NCBI GenBank assembly: GCA_020091685.1
Contig: CM034608.1
Span: forward strand, 7,688,522-7,752,521
Origin: Lutjanus erythropterus
Taxonomy: Eukaryota; Chordata; Actinopteri; Lutjaniformes; Lutjanidae
Reading direction: 5' to 3'
DNA: 64,000 bases
In this document: positions 24,471-35,878 of the stretch, piece by piece
Layout: every line of letters begins with the position of its first letter
Numbering within the stretch: position 1 is the first letter of the stretch
Notes under the pieces: generated by a model
What the model was told of the DNA's origin: nothing
Seen by the model: the letters and a program-made list of their open reading frames with translations, nothing else
Database searches by the model: none
Position numbers and translations under genes: made by a program

Positions 24471-25510
24471 ACACTACAAAATATGTAGATTATGGAGATT
24501 TTCCATTGGAACTTTTGGCTGTGCCAAGTCAAACTGTGCCACACTGATTTGCTTTTTCATTACCACTTATAACACCACAAAGCTGTGCCAAGTAACGCCC
24601 AAGATGGACCATCTCTGGAGTAGGGTCAAAGCTCACCCAGCCTGCCTCCCAGTGGGTTGTGGTGACGTCTCGCCCACCGTGTCCAGTCTTGGATGACCCC
24701 ACCTCCCAAAACAAGTATGCATTGCAAGACTCAACTCTTGTGTGCAGGAGAGCAGAGAGAAAGATGTTTTAAAAGTCTCTGTGTTCAGCTCTCAGTACTT
24801 TGTAGCTTCTAACTGAATCTCTGTGGTTTGATGTTTAGTTTCTCTCCTGTGTTGCTGTTTGTACTTTCAGATATCTGCCTTGTTTTACTGTTTCATTCAT
24901 TTTCAGCTGATAGGAATCGTGTTTACTTAACTGCTGATGACAGCATTTAGTGGTAATGTTACTTCATAAGAAAAACTTTTAAAAGCAAAATAATGGTGAG
25001 CTTTTAGTTTGAAGAATTTATAGAAAACCACCATGGTACGGCTGCTCAACCCAAGCTAAGCTCATCTTCAGGTAAAAGACACACCATCAACTGGGTAGCA
25101 CTGTTGTAATAGAGATGCAAATCTCTACCGTGCTGGGCTGACATGCTGAGTCAAATCAAGTCAAGCCAAGCCAGCACACATGTATGGAAAACAGGTTTCT
25201 CATTCCTGGGCTCTTATTATGTTCCACACGGGAGCAGCTCAGTCACCTATGACACTTAGTGGTAATCACAGGTTTGGCTTAATATTTATCTGACCTATAA
25301 TACTGCTATACTTGCTGCTTTAATAAAATTGGTATCAGCCCTCTTCCAGCCAATATGGTTCATAGATGAGTGACAATCATATCAGCAGCATAAAAATGTG
25401 ATCAGTGAATTCCTGGTATTATAGCACCTGTTTTTCACTTGAGTGGATTTTTCCCACCAGGTGGTACGGGCAATGTTTCCAGGAGAATACATCAGTTAAA
25501 GAGATAACAG

Positions 25511-25636
25511 GCCCAAGCTTTTTGCACAGGAAGAGGGGGGTGACATGCAGCAAAGGGCAGAAGGCAGGAGTCAAACCCACGGCCACTGCAGAGGACTCAT
25601 AGCCTCCGTACTACCTACTGAGCTACCAGGCCACCC
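25511..25636 (-). mobile_element. tRNA-derived SINE, minus strand
   Basis: Read on the minus strand, GGCCTGGTAGCTCAGTAGGT carries a polymerase III A box (TGGTAGCTCAGTAGG). About 45 bases on is a B-box-like GGGTTTGACTCC, followed by CTGCCTTCTGCCCTTTGCTG and CATGTCA. This is the layout of a widespread fish tRNA-derived SINE. Not a functional tRNA: no anticodon arm or cloverleaf closes. The plus-strand copy at 37244 shares the same body. Confidence 0.75.
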
Positions 25637-27254
25637 GATTGCCATGCTTTTATGTATTTCAGGATTGTCTCCAACATAGCACACAGTGCAAGGAAGACAC
25701 ACTTAAAAAATGAAGCCATTGAAATGATTCAATCCCTGACCAATCTCTCTCAACCTCACAGACACTTGGCTGAGAGACTAATCAAAATATAAAGGCAGCT
25801 GATTGCAATGGATAATAGCAGAGGAAATTGGTGCTCTCTCACTGTGGCATGACAAAGACGTGAGGGGATCCAGTGCAGCTGCCTGAAATAAAGTTAAAAT
25901 TCACTGCACAAGCTCAGTTTATCAGTGTTCAAGTTAATTCAAACCATTCAGGTAAGTAGATATTTTAAGCAGGTTAAAATCATTGCTGGGCCTCCGTTTA
26001 CTGCTCCACTGTTTTTGAATTGGATAGATTCTTCAACTTTGGTTTGCTGAGGTGCAAACTCCATCGATCACAAGTGAGACAGTCATGAGCTACACAACAC
26101 CACTGCTACATCCCTGAACAATAACACTGTGTAGCTTCACAGTAATTTAGAGACATTAATAACGTGGCAGCCTTGAGGTCACTTGTTACAGAAATGCAGG
26201 GAGACTGTCTGCACGTTCAGTTTTCAAGGTGGAAAAGTAAGCTTGTGGAAACTTTGCTCTGTCATCAGGGGAAAGCTAACTCAATGTTATTAGGCCCTTG
26301 AGCAAGGCACACAACCTCAGTACTTTCCCCGGTCAGGACCAAGCATCAGAATGATACATTTACTTTGTGGGAAAAAAGCAAGAAAAAAAACTGTTAATTT
26401 TGTTTCTGGCTTTCCGATGGGCATCGGTTCTGACATGATGGCGTCCCATCAAAGCCATTTCTCTGAATAATATCGCTTCTCTGCAGTGCTGGAAGTAAGC
26501 ACGGTGGAGTCATGAAACCTCTGGCCTCAAATCGCCTCAATCACGCCTGCTGAGGATGAAGTACAGATGAGTAAGCTGCCAGCCGGCCGGCCGTTATCAG
26601 TCTCCATCACCCTTCCTGAAGCAACAGCCCCCTATCACTGCCATCTTCCCATCCTGACGAGCGACAGGGTAATTGTTCCACCCGCTCAGGGTAATTGTTG
26701 TAGGCTCAGTAAATAGGAGATGTGACGATGCGGTCCCAGTGTGGAAGGTGCTGCTGGTGTTTTTAGCCATCAGAGTTGCACATAATGTGGTCAGCTGTCA
26801 GAGTCAGAAGAAGGAAGAGGACAAGGAACTGACCCAAAGGAAAACATGGCTCTCTGGCTTACTTGGTGATAAGATCACAAAAACGTAGAACCTGTTAGAT
26901 GTGATGTTAATTTCCTTATAAATTTGCTGTTGCTAACATGCTACCAAGAAATAAAAATATCAAAATATTTTTCACACCCCGAGCATCTCATAGTAATGCA
27001 CAAGGTGCTCTTTAGCATCTCTATGAGACAGTACAGTTGCAGTTTTGTTAGGCACCAAATACTACTTGGCTACGTTAGGAAAACATCATGGTTTGTGTTA
27101 AAATAAGTATACTACATTACATAAGTGAGGCAAGTGACGTGACACACATAATGTTATTTAACTTAAAACTAAATAACATTAACTTTTGGTTTCACACCAG
27201 ATACTGGCTCCTGTCGTCCATCCTTTCCCACTCCTCCTTTATCACACTGCATAC

Positions 27255-27725
27255 AGGCTACCAAGGAAGACGTGGACGCAAATGCAGACAAGTAGAGGCA
27301 GGGCTGTAGCAGTTCAATGATTTTATTCACATAAAAGTCTATAAACAAAGGGCTTACAGTATGGTGAGGCAGGCAAGGCTCAAAACCACATTAAGCAGCC
27401 GAAACAGGCTAACAAATCCAACAGGCAGGATCCAGGAAAACAAAGTAACAGTCAAAAACACTGAGGCAATATGCCCAAGGGAAGGCTGGAACATTCGACA
27501 CGCAGACAAAGACAAACTGCCTATGAAGTAAGGGAAACGCAGAGACTAAATACACAAGGAGCTAATTAACTAATGAAACACAAGTGATACAGAATACAGG
27601 CAGGAAAAAGACAAAGAAAGGAAATAACTCAACCAAAACACACGAGGAAAGTCTTTTTCAACAAGAATAAAATTAAAATAAACATAAAGACAGGAGAAAA
27701 CTAAACTAAAACCCAAAACCATTAC
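27255..27725. repeat. probable retroelement-derived sequence, A-rich on + strand
   Basis: About 470 bases begin near GGAAGACGTGGACGCAAATG, with a repeated style of GGCAGGCAAGGC / AACAGGCAGGATCCAGG text and a high A content. It resembles minus-oriented retroelement ends in fish genomes. There is no coding capacity and no terminal repeats that I could find. Family not determined. Confidence 0.35.
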
Positions 27726-28940
27726 ATGTATACGTCACCTGACTCAGATAGGTTTTGAGTATGACAATACATCAATATTACCTGGGAATGAGAACAGGCT
27801 GGTCATCACTGACCACATATCGGGCTTGTAGCTGCTGAATGTTTCACTTTCTTCATCAGCTAGTTGCTAACTTTATCTGCCTACTCTTTGGCTCTTGGCA
27901 GCTGTAGTATGTTTTAAGTTTGGTTCAAGCGCATCAGAAAGTCGACTGGGAAATAGCTGAAACCATTCACATTCTTTTTTTCATGTTTTGGAAATATAGT
28001 GGCCTCTTTTGTTGCTTGTGTGTTTTGGAAGAAGGCATATGAGAAACCGATTGGCTCATTGGCAGCACAGGAAATTCATGAGCCATCAACAAGCAGCCAT
28101 TCTCATCAGCTCACCAGCAAAATGTGGTGATTCAATTTTTGAGTGCCAGATCTTTGCCCAAGCTGCAATAATGTAATACCACAACATTTTGCCTCTCAAA
28201 ATAAAAAAAACACACACTACTTCTTGTAAAGCCACTTGCTGGTAATGCAGATAAATCATCCAGGGCAGAGATGTCAAAATTTAATATATAATGAAAGGCA
28301 TTAAAACTGTTCTGAGCAGTCTTGTCTGTGAGAGAAAGGACTGTAAAGAAAGAGCAGCAGGCATGACTTGATCACTTCTATCTGTCCTCTAAATAATATT
28401 ATGTGACCTTAGAGGAGAAGCAGATAAGGTGAACAAATATGCTTTTATACTTATATTTGCCTCAGAGAAGCAATAGTGGCATAAAGTGTGTGAGCATCCA
28501 CTTTGCTGAGTGAGGTCTCTCCAGAGCAGAGAGGCCTCAGATGCTTGCTTCAAATAGAAGCTAACCAGCTCTGTTCAGCAGTTCAGACTGTGGACAAGGA
28601 TAGTGAAATTGATGGATACTTGTGGGACTTGTTGGGCAGCGATCTGCTGGTTCTTTCATAGTCTCCTGATTTCACTGCCAAAGAGCTGAGACTCACTCAA
28701 GACACAACACCTGAGTCCTTGTGTGTCGAGTGAATTTCATCCTGAGCATGTCTCAGTGAGTCAATACCAGACATTTTTCTAATCACATTTGAAATGTGTG
28801 ACGACGTAACTACAAAAGGTTGGCGGTCAGGAGAAAACATTTCATTTTGTTGATCACACACTTCTCTCCGAAAGCGTGAGGCTGCATACATTTACTGCTG
28901 AGCCATTACTGTGTGCTTTGAGGGCCAAACTGCACTGCAG

Positions 28941-29000
<60 letters not shown>
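28941..29000 (+). repeat. (GT)n microsatellite
   Basis: About 29 uninterrupted GT units after GCAGGG and before ATTTATG. Confidence 0.95.
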
Positions 29001-29002
<2 letters not shown>

Positions 29003-30299
29003 TTATGTGCCCGAGCGGTTGTGAATGTGTTTTTCTGTGACAGGGCGACTCTTTCTGTATGCTAATGAAGTACCTGTCACATTTATGGGTGGATGTTTAA
29101 ATTTTAGCCCGGGCACTGAGAGGACCTTGTTTATTTGGGTGTAATAGAACAAAAGTAAGGAGCTCAGACCCTCGTAAAAACTCTTTGTAGGGCCTCAGAG
29201 CTACAGAAGCCAGTTGACTTCACTGCTTTTTTGATTAAACTCTCTGACTCCTGCTGGTATGAAAAATATTCTGTCTGCTGAAAAGTAAAGTAGATTTTCA
29301 ACCGTTTGCACAAACCGACGATATTTCCTCAACGAAACAGTGATAGCAGCTAGAAATGACATATGTCCCGGCTCCTTTTTATGACACAGCACTGAAACTT
29401 CATCAAGTAAAATGAATCAGTGTTGATTTTCTTTTATAGTTTCACATATCATATTGTGTTAATATATTCCTGGTACTGCACAAAATGAGGAAGGATATGT
29501 TTTGTGTTGTTCTTCATGTCATAATGAAAAAGAGCCCTTATTTTCATACTGAGCATGAAATTCATGAATAACAGTCATTACTGTAGATTTTTTCTGTTAG
29601 CCTTGATCATACAAGTGTTCCATGTCATATTTAACAAATTGCTCATTTCAACTTGATGAAAGCCACCTGCTCATGAGTAGATACATATTTGGGGAGATCT
29701 GATCATTAATATTTACAATGCCCTCAATTTGCTATATAAACAACAGACATAAAAGCATAACAAATTTAGGCTGCTGTCACACCTAACCAGTTTGGTTTAG
29801 TTAAATCAAACCCTGGTGCAGACTGAACAACCAGATGAAGACTGCTAATCCTCTGTATAAACAATGTATGGCAGGCCTGTTCTCCCAGCAGCTGCTGGGA
29901 CGGATATGACCCTTTGGAATATTTCTGTGGCCGTCAAGATGCTGCCTGCAAATTAGGCTGTCATGTTTGTGATTTGATAAATAAAACTACTTTGAGACAT
30001 CTGAACCATAGTCTGTATGATCTGAATCAATATGGTATAGGTTACGTCTGTTACAGCACCTATGAGCTGCAGTAGGATTACACCCACCCTGCACCTGCCG
30101 TTTGCTCAGTCAAGCCTTGTGTTGCGGTCTGGGTTGGTGGGCCACAGAGAAAATGTCTCTCGAAGCTAAAGAGACATGAAGTTGATTTTGAAAATCGCCT
30201 GTTCCAGAGTGAATGGACCAAAAACTATTTATTTACTTTGCCAGACACAACAAGTCATAAACTGGTGTGTTTATTGTTCTTATTGTACACTGAACAAGG

Positions 30300-30760
30300 T
30301 AAGCTGTCTTTTCCTATAGAGGGAACTGATACACAGAATGGGCTGCCTATTGAACTCAAATCATCAACATTTTAAAATGAAACTGAAAGAATTTTGAAAA
30401 GCTAATCAATCATGTAGTTGTATGTAGGGTTGAAGGGTTGAAGAGATACACAAATGTGTGTGCTGTGTATATTTGTATGTAAATGTATGTATATATGTGT
30501 ATTCTGGCAAGTTATACTGCAATTTTATAAGGTCAGGTTAATGTATTAAATACTTTAATCTGTAGTCTTTGAATATGTTTCATGTTTTTGTTTTATGTCT
30601 CATATGTGTTATTTTAAATGTCTTTTAGGGGCAGGTATTGGAAATTAGCAGTAGCTAAAAATCTTATGATGCATTACATTGGATAACTGCTGTTCCACTC
30701 TCTATGTATACTGTATCAGATGAACATTAAATGAAATGAATAAATTAAATGTAATGAAAG
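30300..30760 (+). mobile_element. non-LTR retrotransposon 3' end (decayed)
   Basis: At 30337 the frame reads NGLPIELKSST and, after a frame change, HFKMKLKEF then stop. This is the text typical of the C-terminal end of LINE reverse transcriptases (W-N-x-LP ... FK..LK.FL). It is followed by about 350 bases of 3'-UTR-like sequence ending near AAATGAAATGAATAAATTAA. Only the last fraction of the element is present, as in 5'-truncated insertions. The clade is not certain. Confidence 0.5.
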
Positions 30761-32474
30761 AATCTAAAGTGAAGAGGTGCTACAAGTCAAATCATGGCTT
30801 GTTTTCTGCCAGAGGGCTCAGAGGATTATATCCAGTGAACCACTCGTCACTCCTATTTATTCCTAAATAAAAGTTATTGTATAGGCATATCATGACATTC
30901 TCATGACATTTTTTGACATTTGTGTCTTGCTTTGTGGCTTTTTTATACCACTCTTCACTTTCAGAAGCTAGTGAACTACAATACCATGCTAGTTTTCAGT
31001 GGTAAAGGCAGTAACAAATTATGGAACTGGTTGTATTGTGTCATTCTAAGTAAAGCGTAGTCATTATAGTAGTGGTGTTTAGTTTGTGGTGTAGTGTGGT
31101 TTATCGACTTGGCCCATCTACTGGTGGGCATAAGAAATGCATTTCATGTATTCAGTTTCACCTGAAGCAGGGAACCTTGCCTTCCAAATCACATACTTTT
31201 TCTTTTTGCTAATAGTATGTACATATAAAGGACATACTGTTGCATGCAATATGCATACACTTGGGACATACTGCTTCCTTGTATGTCACCTGGAACTTTG
31301 ACCTTCTTGCTCATACACCTATCACAAAGGATTGTGGGTCAAAATAGCAAGAAAAACATGCTGGTTTGTATACTGCAAAATTAGACCAGATGCTGTAGGA
31401 CATCCTGGTATTTTTTGGCATACTGTATTTGACATACTTAGTGGGACGTACTAAATCTTTCTGGTATACTAAATAGTATTTTAGTATAGGTATTGGAACG
31501 CAGGGAACATGTATCCCCACTGGGGATGAACAAAATGGATGATGACAGCGGGGGATATCAAAAGCAGAGAAAGGGAAATGTAAGAGTTCTTTTAGCCATT
31601 AATTGACAAAGTATAATGTGTGGCCCACAAAACCCCAGAGATTTACATATTTGGCCCACTTGCTATTGAAGTTGAACAGCCCTGACGTAGGGCCTTGGCC
31701 TACATTTACACAAGATCATTTGGAAACCATTGTAACATGTGTGTCTTCACATGAGAACCAGGCTTTTTCCTGATACATCAGAAAGTGAAAGGCAGTAAAA
31801 GCAGAGGTGTGTTAAGCTGTGCTCCTGCTTCGCGCATTTCGGCTGTTTCCCAATAAAAGTGAGTGAAAAGAGGGAAATACCTGCCACTCCTGTCCTGCTC
31901 CTGTCTGTTCGTGAGTTGTAGCCTAATAAGTTATTTCTTCTTGAGCTCTTTGTGACACCAGAGAAGATAAATAAACACGAGGTGGAGTTAAGTGCAACAT
32001 GACCCGCTGTCAGTCACCAAAATTTGATTCCCTCTGTGGTCCATCTAACGCTGACAAAACAGGATATCACCAAAACTGTCAGTCAATGACTTACTTGTCA
32101 GTGACAGGTCTTGTCTGGTCCGTCTTGTTCCAGACCAAATGAACCAAACTACAGGTGTGAGAGCACCCATAAACCCAAAGTTATCCAAATTTATTCAGAT
32201 GAAGATGTTCTGATGCTCTTTGCAGATTGTTTGTACATGGCTTGTGCAGGGTTGAACCACCCATGAATCTTGTTTGTGCCTGAGTGAAGTTTCCAATTAG
32301 AGAAATTGGTGAATGCGACAAGTAAAGCAGTGGTACGTGCAGCTAATTAACAAATCTGTTTGTATGAGTGGTTCTGACCTGAGGCCTGTTTATTGTGTTT
32401 TTCATCAGTTCTTGCTCCGGATTCAAATCGTAAAACTCACATTTTCTGTCTTTGTCTCACTCTCTCTCTTACAG

Positions 32475-32657
32475 AGGGGTGGTTCAGCTCACAACTGCGG
32501 CCAGCTGAAGGTGGGTCAGGTGATCCTGGAGGTGAACGGGATTTCCCTGAGGGGCCGCGAGCACAGAGACGCCGCACGCCTCATCGCTGAGGCCTTTAAG
32601 ACCAAAGAGAGGGACTACGTGGACTTCCTGGTGACCGAGTTCAATGTGGCGCTATAG
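32475..32657 (+). CDS. whrn: whirlin terminal coding exon: PDZ3, C-terminal half
   Basis: This 183-nt exon enters in phase 0 and encodes 60 residues plus a TAG stop. It begins RGGSAHNCGQLKVGQVILEV and ends VDFLVTEFNVAL. It supplies the GxLKVGQVILEVNG core and the alpha-B helix (REHRDAARLIAEAFK) of PDZ3. The end EFNVAL closely resembles the human EFNVML. Acceptor CTTACAG. Confidence 0.97.
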   Translation, partial: RGGSAHNCGQLKVGQVILEVNGISLRGREHRDAARLIAEAFKTKERDYVDFLVTEFNVAL

Positions 32658-34540
32658 CTGAGCGGATGGGGAGAGAGGACGATGAAGAGGGCAGCACCAA
32701 GAGAAGAGGACTTCATGGACAACGTGGGAGGAAGAAATTCAAGCGTCTATTGAATTAAATGGCACAACTCATTTAGATAGACTTAAAACCACCAACTGAT
32801 CTCTGAGCCCTTCTCCTTTCTCATACGTCCCACCCTCGAGTCTTCTGCTGTGGACTTCGTTCAGGATTCTCCTCAACGTGTTACCTCCCCACTGTGAGAC
32901 CTAATGCACTAAAATGGAAAGTAGTGAAACCTATAGCCTACCTTTTGTTTGTTCTCAGTGTTGAAACGTGGATTTACAACCGTTTGAAACCCACTGGAAC
33001 GTCTCGTAGCACTCCCACGTCCAATGGTCAGTTTATTTATTTTATCTTTTTGCTTCTATCTGAGAGACGACTGCACATGTAAAACTGATTCATGCTCGAC
33101 TTTACAAGCTTGGATTTATATATGTAAAAATGAACAAATGTAGATACAGATGCATATATACTGTATACATAAAGATACTCCTATATGAATTATAAAACCC
33201 GTAACCTCTGTTGCATCATCAACATATAATATATATATATATATATATTTCAAAGATGATGATAATTCAGGCCACAAATTTTACAGTGATGCTAGAGGCC
33301 TGTCTACGTATGGATAAAATCATGTCAGGTTAACAAAAATATACATTACATGCTAATATTTGTTTGATCAGACATCAAAAAGGACTGTACATGTGAAAGA
33401 TGGAAATCTTCATATGGGTACCACACAAATGCGCATCATTTCCTGTTTCCTTTCCACTGCTCCTTGTGTATCTGTATTGTTTGAGAATATGTCCACACTT
33501 AAGTCAGCTAAATTTGAAAATACTGTTTACTTATGAAAATGAACATCCTGCATCATTTCCTCCAAATCCCAATGTGCGTAGAGGCAATCTGAATCCAGGC
33601 GGACCCCGCCACTAATGATGACAGCTATACAGGGAGGTCATTACAGGAAAGTAAATGGTAACCTACAATATAAATTATTAGATGGTCTTCAGTTTCAAAA
33701 TACATGAGCCAGACCAAGGGCACAGATCTCATTACATTAAAAAATTACTTAAAGGGTTGCATAATAAGCTCATTATGCAACCTTTTACTTCAAACTAGGA
33801 GAAGTAGAAAACAGGTTGGTTTCAGCCACTTCCTATGTTACTTAAGCTATTTATAAGATTCATTAGTCTTTGGAGTAGACAGACTGTTAAACCAAACTCC
33901 AGGTGTTTTGTGCTAAAGCTGTATTTTTTCACACTAAAAAACTTTAGTTACACCATCACGGAGACTCTTTCTGATTCGCTTCGATCTACAGGCACAATCA
34001 GTATACGTCATTTACTCATTAACATCACATACTAAACAGTGATGAAATGTTTGCCACCGATGACCGATTGACTTTTACAACGCTTGTTTTCACTCATACG
34101 GATGCACAAGGTATCCTTTAGCGACTGCATAAGACGCTGCCAGAAAACCTGCGACTTGCTTTACGGACATAACATCACATGATGGACATAATGTCACATG
34201 AAAGATATGTCACGTCACGTCACATTGCATTATGTCTGTCATGTGATCCAAGTAAAGCACGTCGCAATACGAAAGTCACATGATGCAAGTCATGCACTGC
34301 AAGTTATGTTATGTACCTTAACACATGGGATGAGAACCTAATCTCTTGTGTTTGTCTGAGCCATCCGTCCACCCCACTTCCTCCATATAAGACTTTCTCA
34401 CTCTTTATACTATGATGACTGCACAGTGTGTCACATACAGCCACAAAAAAATAACCTTGTGCATCTGTATCAGTCACAGTCGCGCTGTGACAATACGTTA
34501 ATATTTGACAGCTGTGGAATAAAAACGCGCTGTAAACATA
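32658..34540 (+). other. whrn: putative whrn 3' UTR (extent uncertain)
   Basis: Non-coding sequence follows the stop. Poly-A signal candidates are ATTAAA at 32754-32759 and 33736-33741 and AATAAA at 34518-34523; only transcript data can choose among them. It contains an AT-repeat near 33228-33248 and a near-perfect palindrome at 33754-33786. Confidence 0.4.
33754..33786. repeat. short palindrome GGTTGCATAAT...ATTATGCAACC
   Basis: The arms GGGTTGCATAAT and ATTATGCAACCT are separated by only about six bases, a strong hairpin in DNA or RNA. If the whrn transcript extends this far, it would be in the 3' UTR. Confidence 0.6.
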
Positions 34541-35169
34541 TCTTTTCAGTTACATAATTCATTTAGAAGTAATTTATTGGAGGGGACAACTTAATACTTT
34601 TTGGAGGTGCTTGTCCCCCACCCCCCTGGGATCTGCGCTCAAGGCCTGGATGTGGCCATTGAACAGGCCTGCAGTCTGACACCCTGTAGTTCTTATTAGT
34701 GTTTACTTACTATACAGTGAATGTCAGCTGTTTAAAAAGTTGTAACTCTAATAACACCTTCACTGTAGCCAAGATTCTTACTACACACTAATACGTCTTC
34801 AGATTCATTCACTCAAGAGAGCAATTTTGAAAAGCTCAGTTTTTATGCATTGAAAATGATGAATCAAAGATACTTTTTCAGATTTGGCCAGCTTAGTGTG
34901 GAGGTACTCTCAAGAGGGCATAAAAGCCCTCAATTTTTCCCTCTGAGTGCTCAGCTTTTCTCCTGCTACTCCCCCCGCTGCATAACAATTGATGATTTTA
35001 TTTTGTAATTTCATAGTTTTAATTATATTCACCCTGGGGGTCTCGCTGAAGCCATGCTCAGTGCAGCAATTACGCCCAAGAGGGGAGTAATGAGACATTT
35101 AGAGGACGACACTGCCAAAGATTTTAGAAACACTTCTCCGCACATGCTCACACATGGAACGTGTGAGCA

Positions 35170-35171
<2 letters not shown>

Positions 35172-35263
<92 letters not shown>
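35172..35263 (+). repeat. (CA)n microsatellite
   Basis: About 46 uninterrupted CA units. His/Thr and Val/Cys open frames across it are artefacts. Confidence 0.97.
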
Positions 35264-35265
<2 letters not shown>

Positions 35266-35878
35266 ATTCATCCATTTATAGAAAAGCAATTAGGAGATAA
35301 GCAATCAGGTAGAGTGAAAGGAAGAATGAGAATGAGAGTGTGACTCTACTAAAGAATGAGAGGTGATGGTTGCTGTGAGGATGATTTGCTTCCTCTCAGG
35401 AAGAGCGCAGGCATGGAGAGGATGTACACCAAACATCCCCCATGTGTCACTCCAGAGACTCACATTAGACCGCAGGTAGAAATATGAAGTAATTGGAGTA
35501 ATTAATCCAATTGTTGTGTGCGTGGATGTGTGTTACATAAAGTACATGCTTAATGTGAGTGATGTGTGCCCGTCGGTGCTTAATGGATGAAAAGAGAAAA
35601 ATAAAAATCTGCTCAGAACAAGGAGACGGCAAATAAAGACAAATGTAAATGTCACCAGGGGAGTTGCTGTATAAGACGCACAAGGAAGTGAACTGGTAGT
35701 CTGGTTCTTTTTGAAGAATGCCAACAGAGCAGCTCTGTGAGAAATTGCTATCAAACACTCCTGAATCATTCTGGTGACAACTGAGAGGAGAGAACAACAC
35801 ATTCATGCTTTGTTTTTACGTCATAGCCCCGCTGTCTATCTTCAAAATGTCATGCTTTAATGAATAAAAAACAAATGT

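Larger units (their letters stand above)
20202..32474 (+). other. whrn: whrn intron inside PDZ3 (12.3 kb)
   Basis: This is the largest intron in the window. It holds a diverged repeat cluster (about 20750-21730), a TTAA-type element (about 24156-24470), a minus-strand SINE (about 25511-25636), a probable retroelement tail (about 27255-27725), a GT microsatellite (28941-29000) and a possible 2.4-kb TIR pair (about 29773-32163) enclosing a non-LTR retrotransposon 3' end (about 30300-30760). No host gene is seen inside. It ends TCTCTTACAG. Confidence 0.85.
3047..32657 (+). other. whrn: whirlin gene, 3' part (eight coding exons, 5' end outside window)
   Basis: Eight exons with GT/AG borders and compatible phases join into 1605 nt that end in a TAG stop, giving 534 residues of the whirlin C-terminal half. 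Domain order is HHD2 (about residues 1-100 of this fragment), a serine/proline-rich linker with two poly-proline runs (about 182-433), and PDZ3 (about 440-525). Segments recalled from human whirlin recur, such as LLEEQARHLL-type helix text, IGPFPRVQSP, EVHRP..EPDVNEVR and GIAIEGGANTRQPLPRIVTI. Whirlin is a PDZ scaffold that binds usherin, ADGRV1, myosin XVa and Eps8 at stereocilia tips and bases and at the photoreceptor periciliary membrane; human mutations cause DFNB31 deafness and Usher syndrome type 2D. The N-terminal HHD, PDZ1 and PDZ2 should lie upstream. Teleosts can carry two whrn paralogues, and I cannot tell which one this is. Confidence 0.97.

Noticed and set aside
25511..25636. tRNA gene
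   Set aside because: Only A- and B-box-like segments are present; no cloverleaf or anticodon arm. It is a SINE.
35029..35289. Cys/Val and His/Thr open frames across the CA repeat
   Set aside because: Microsatellite translations.
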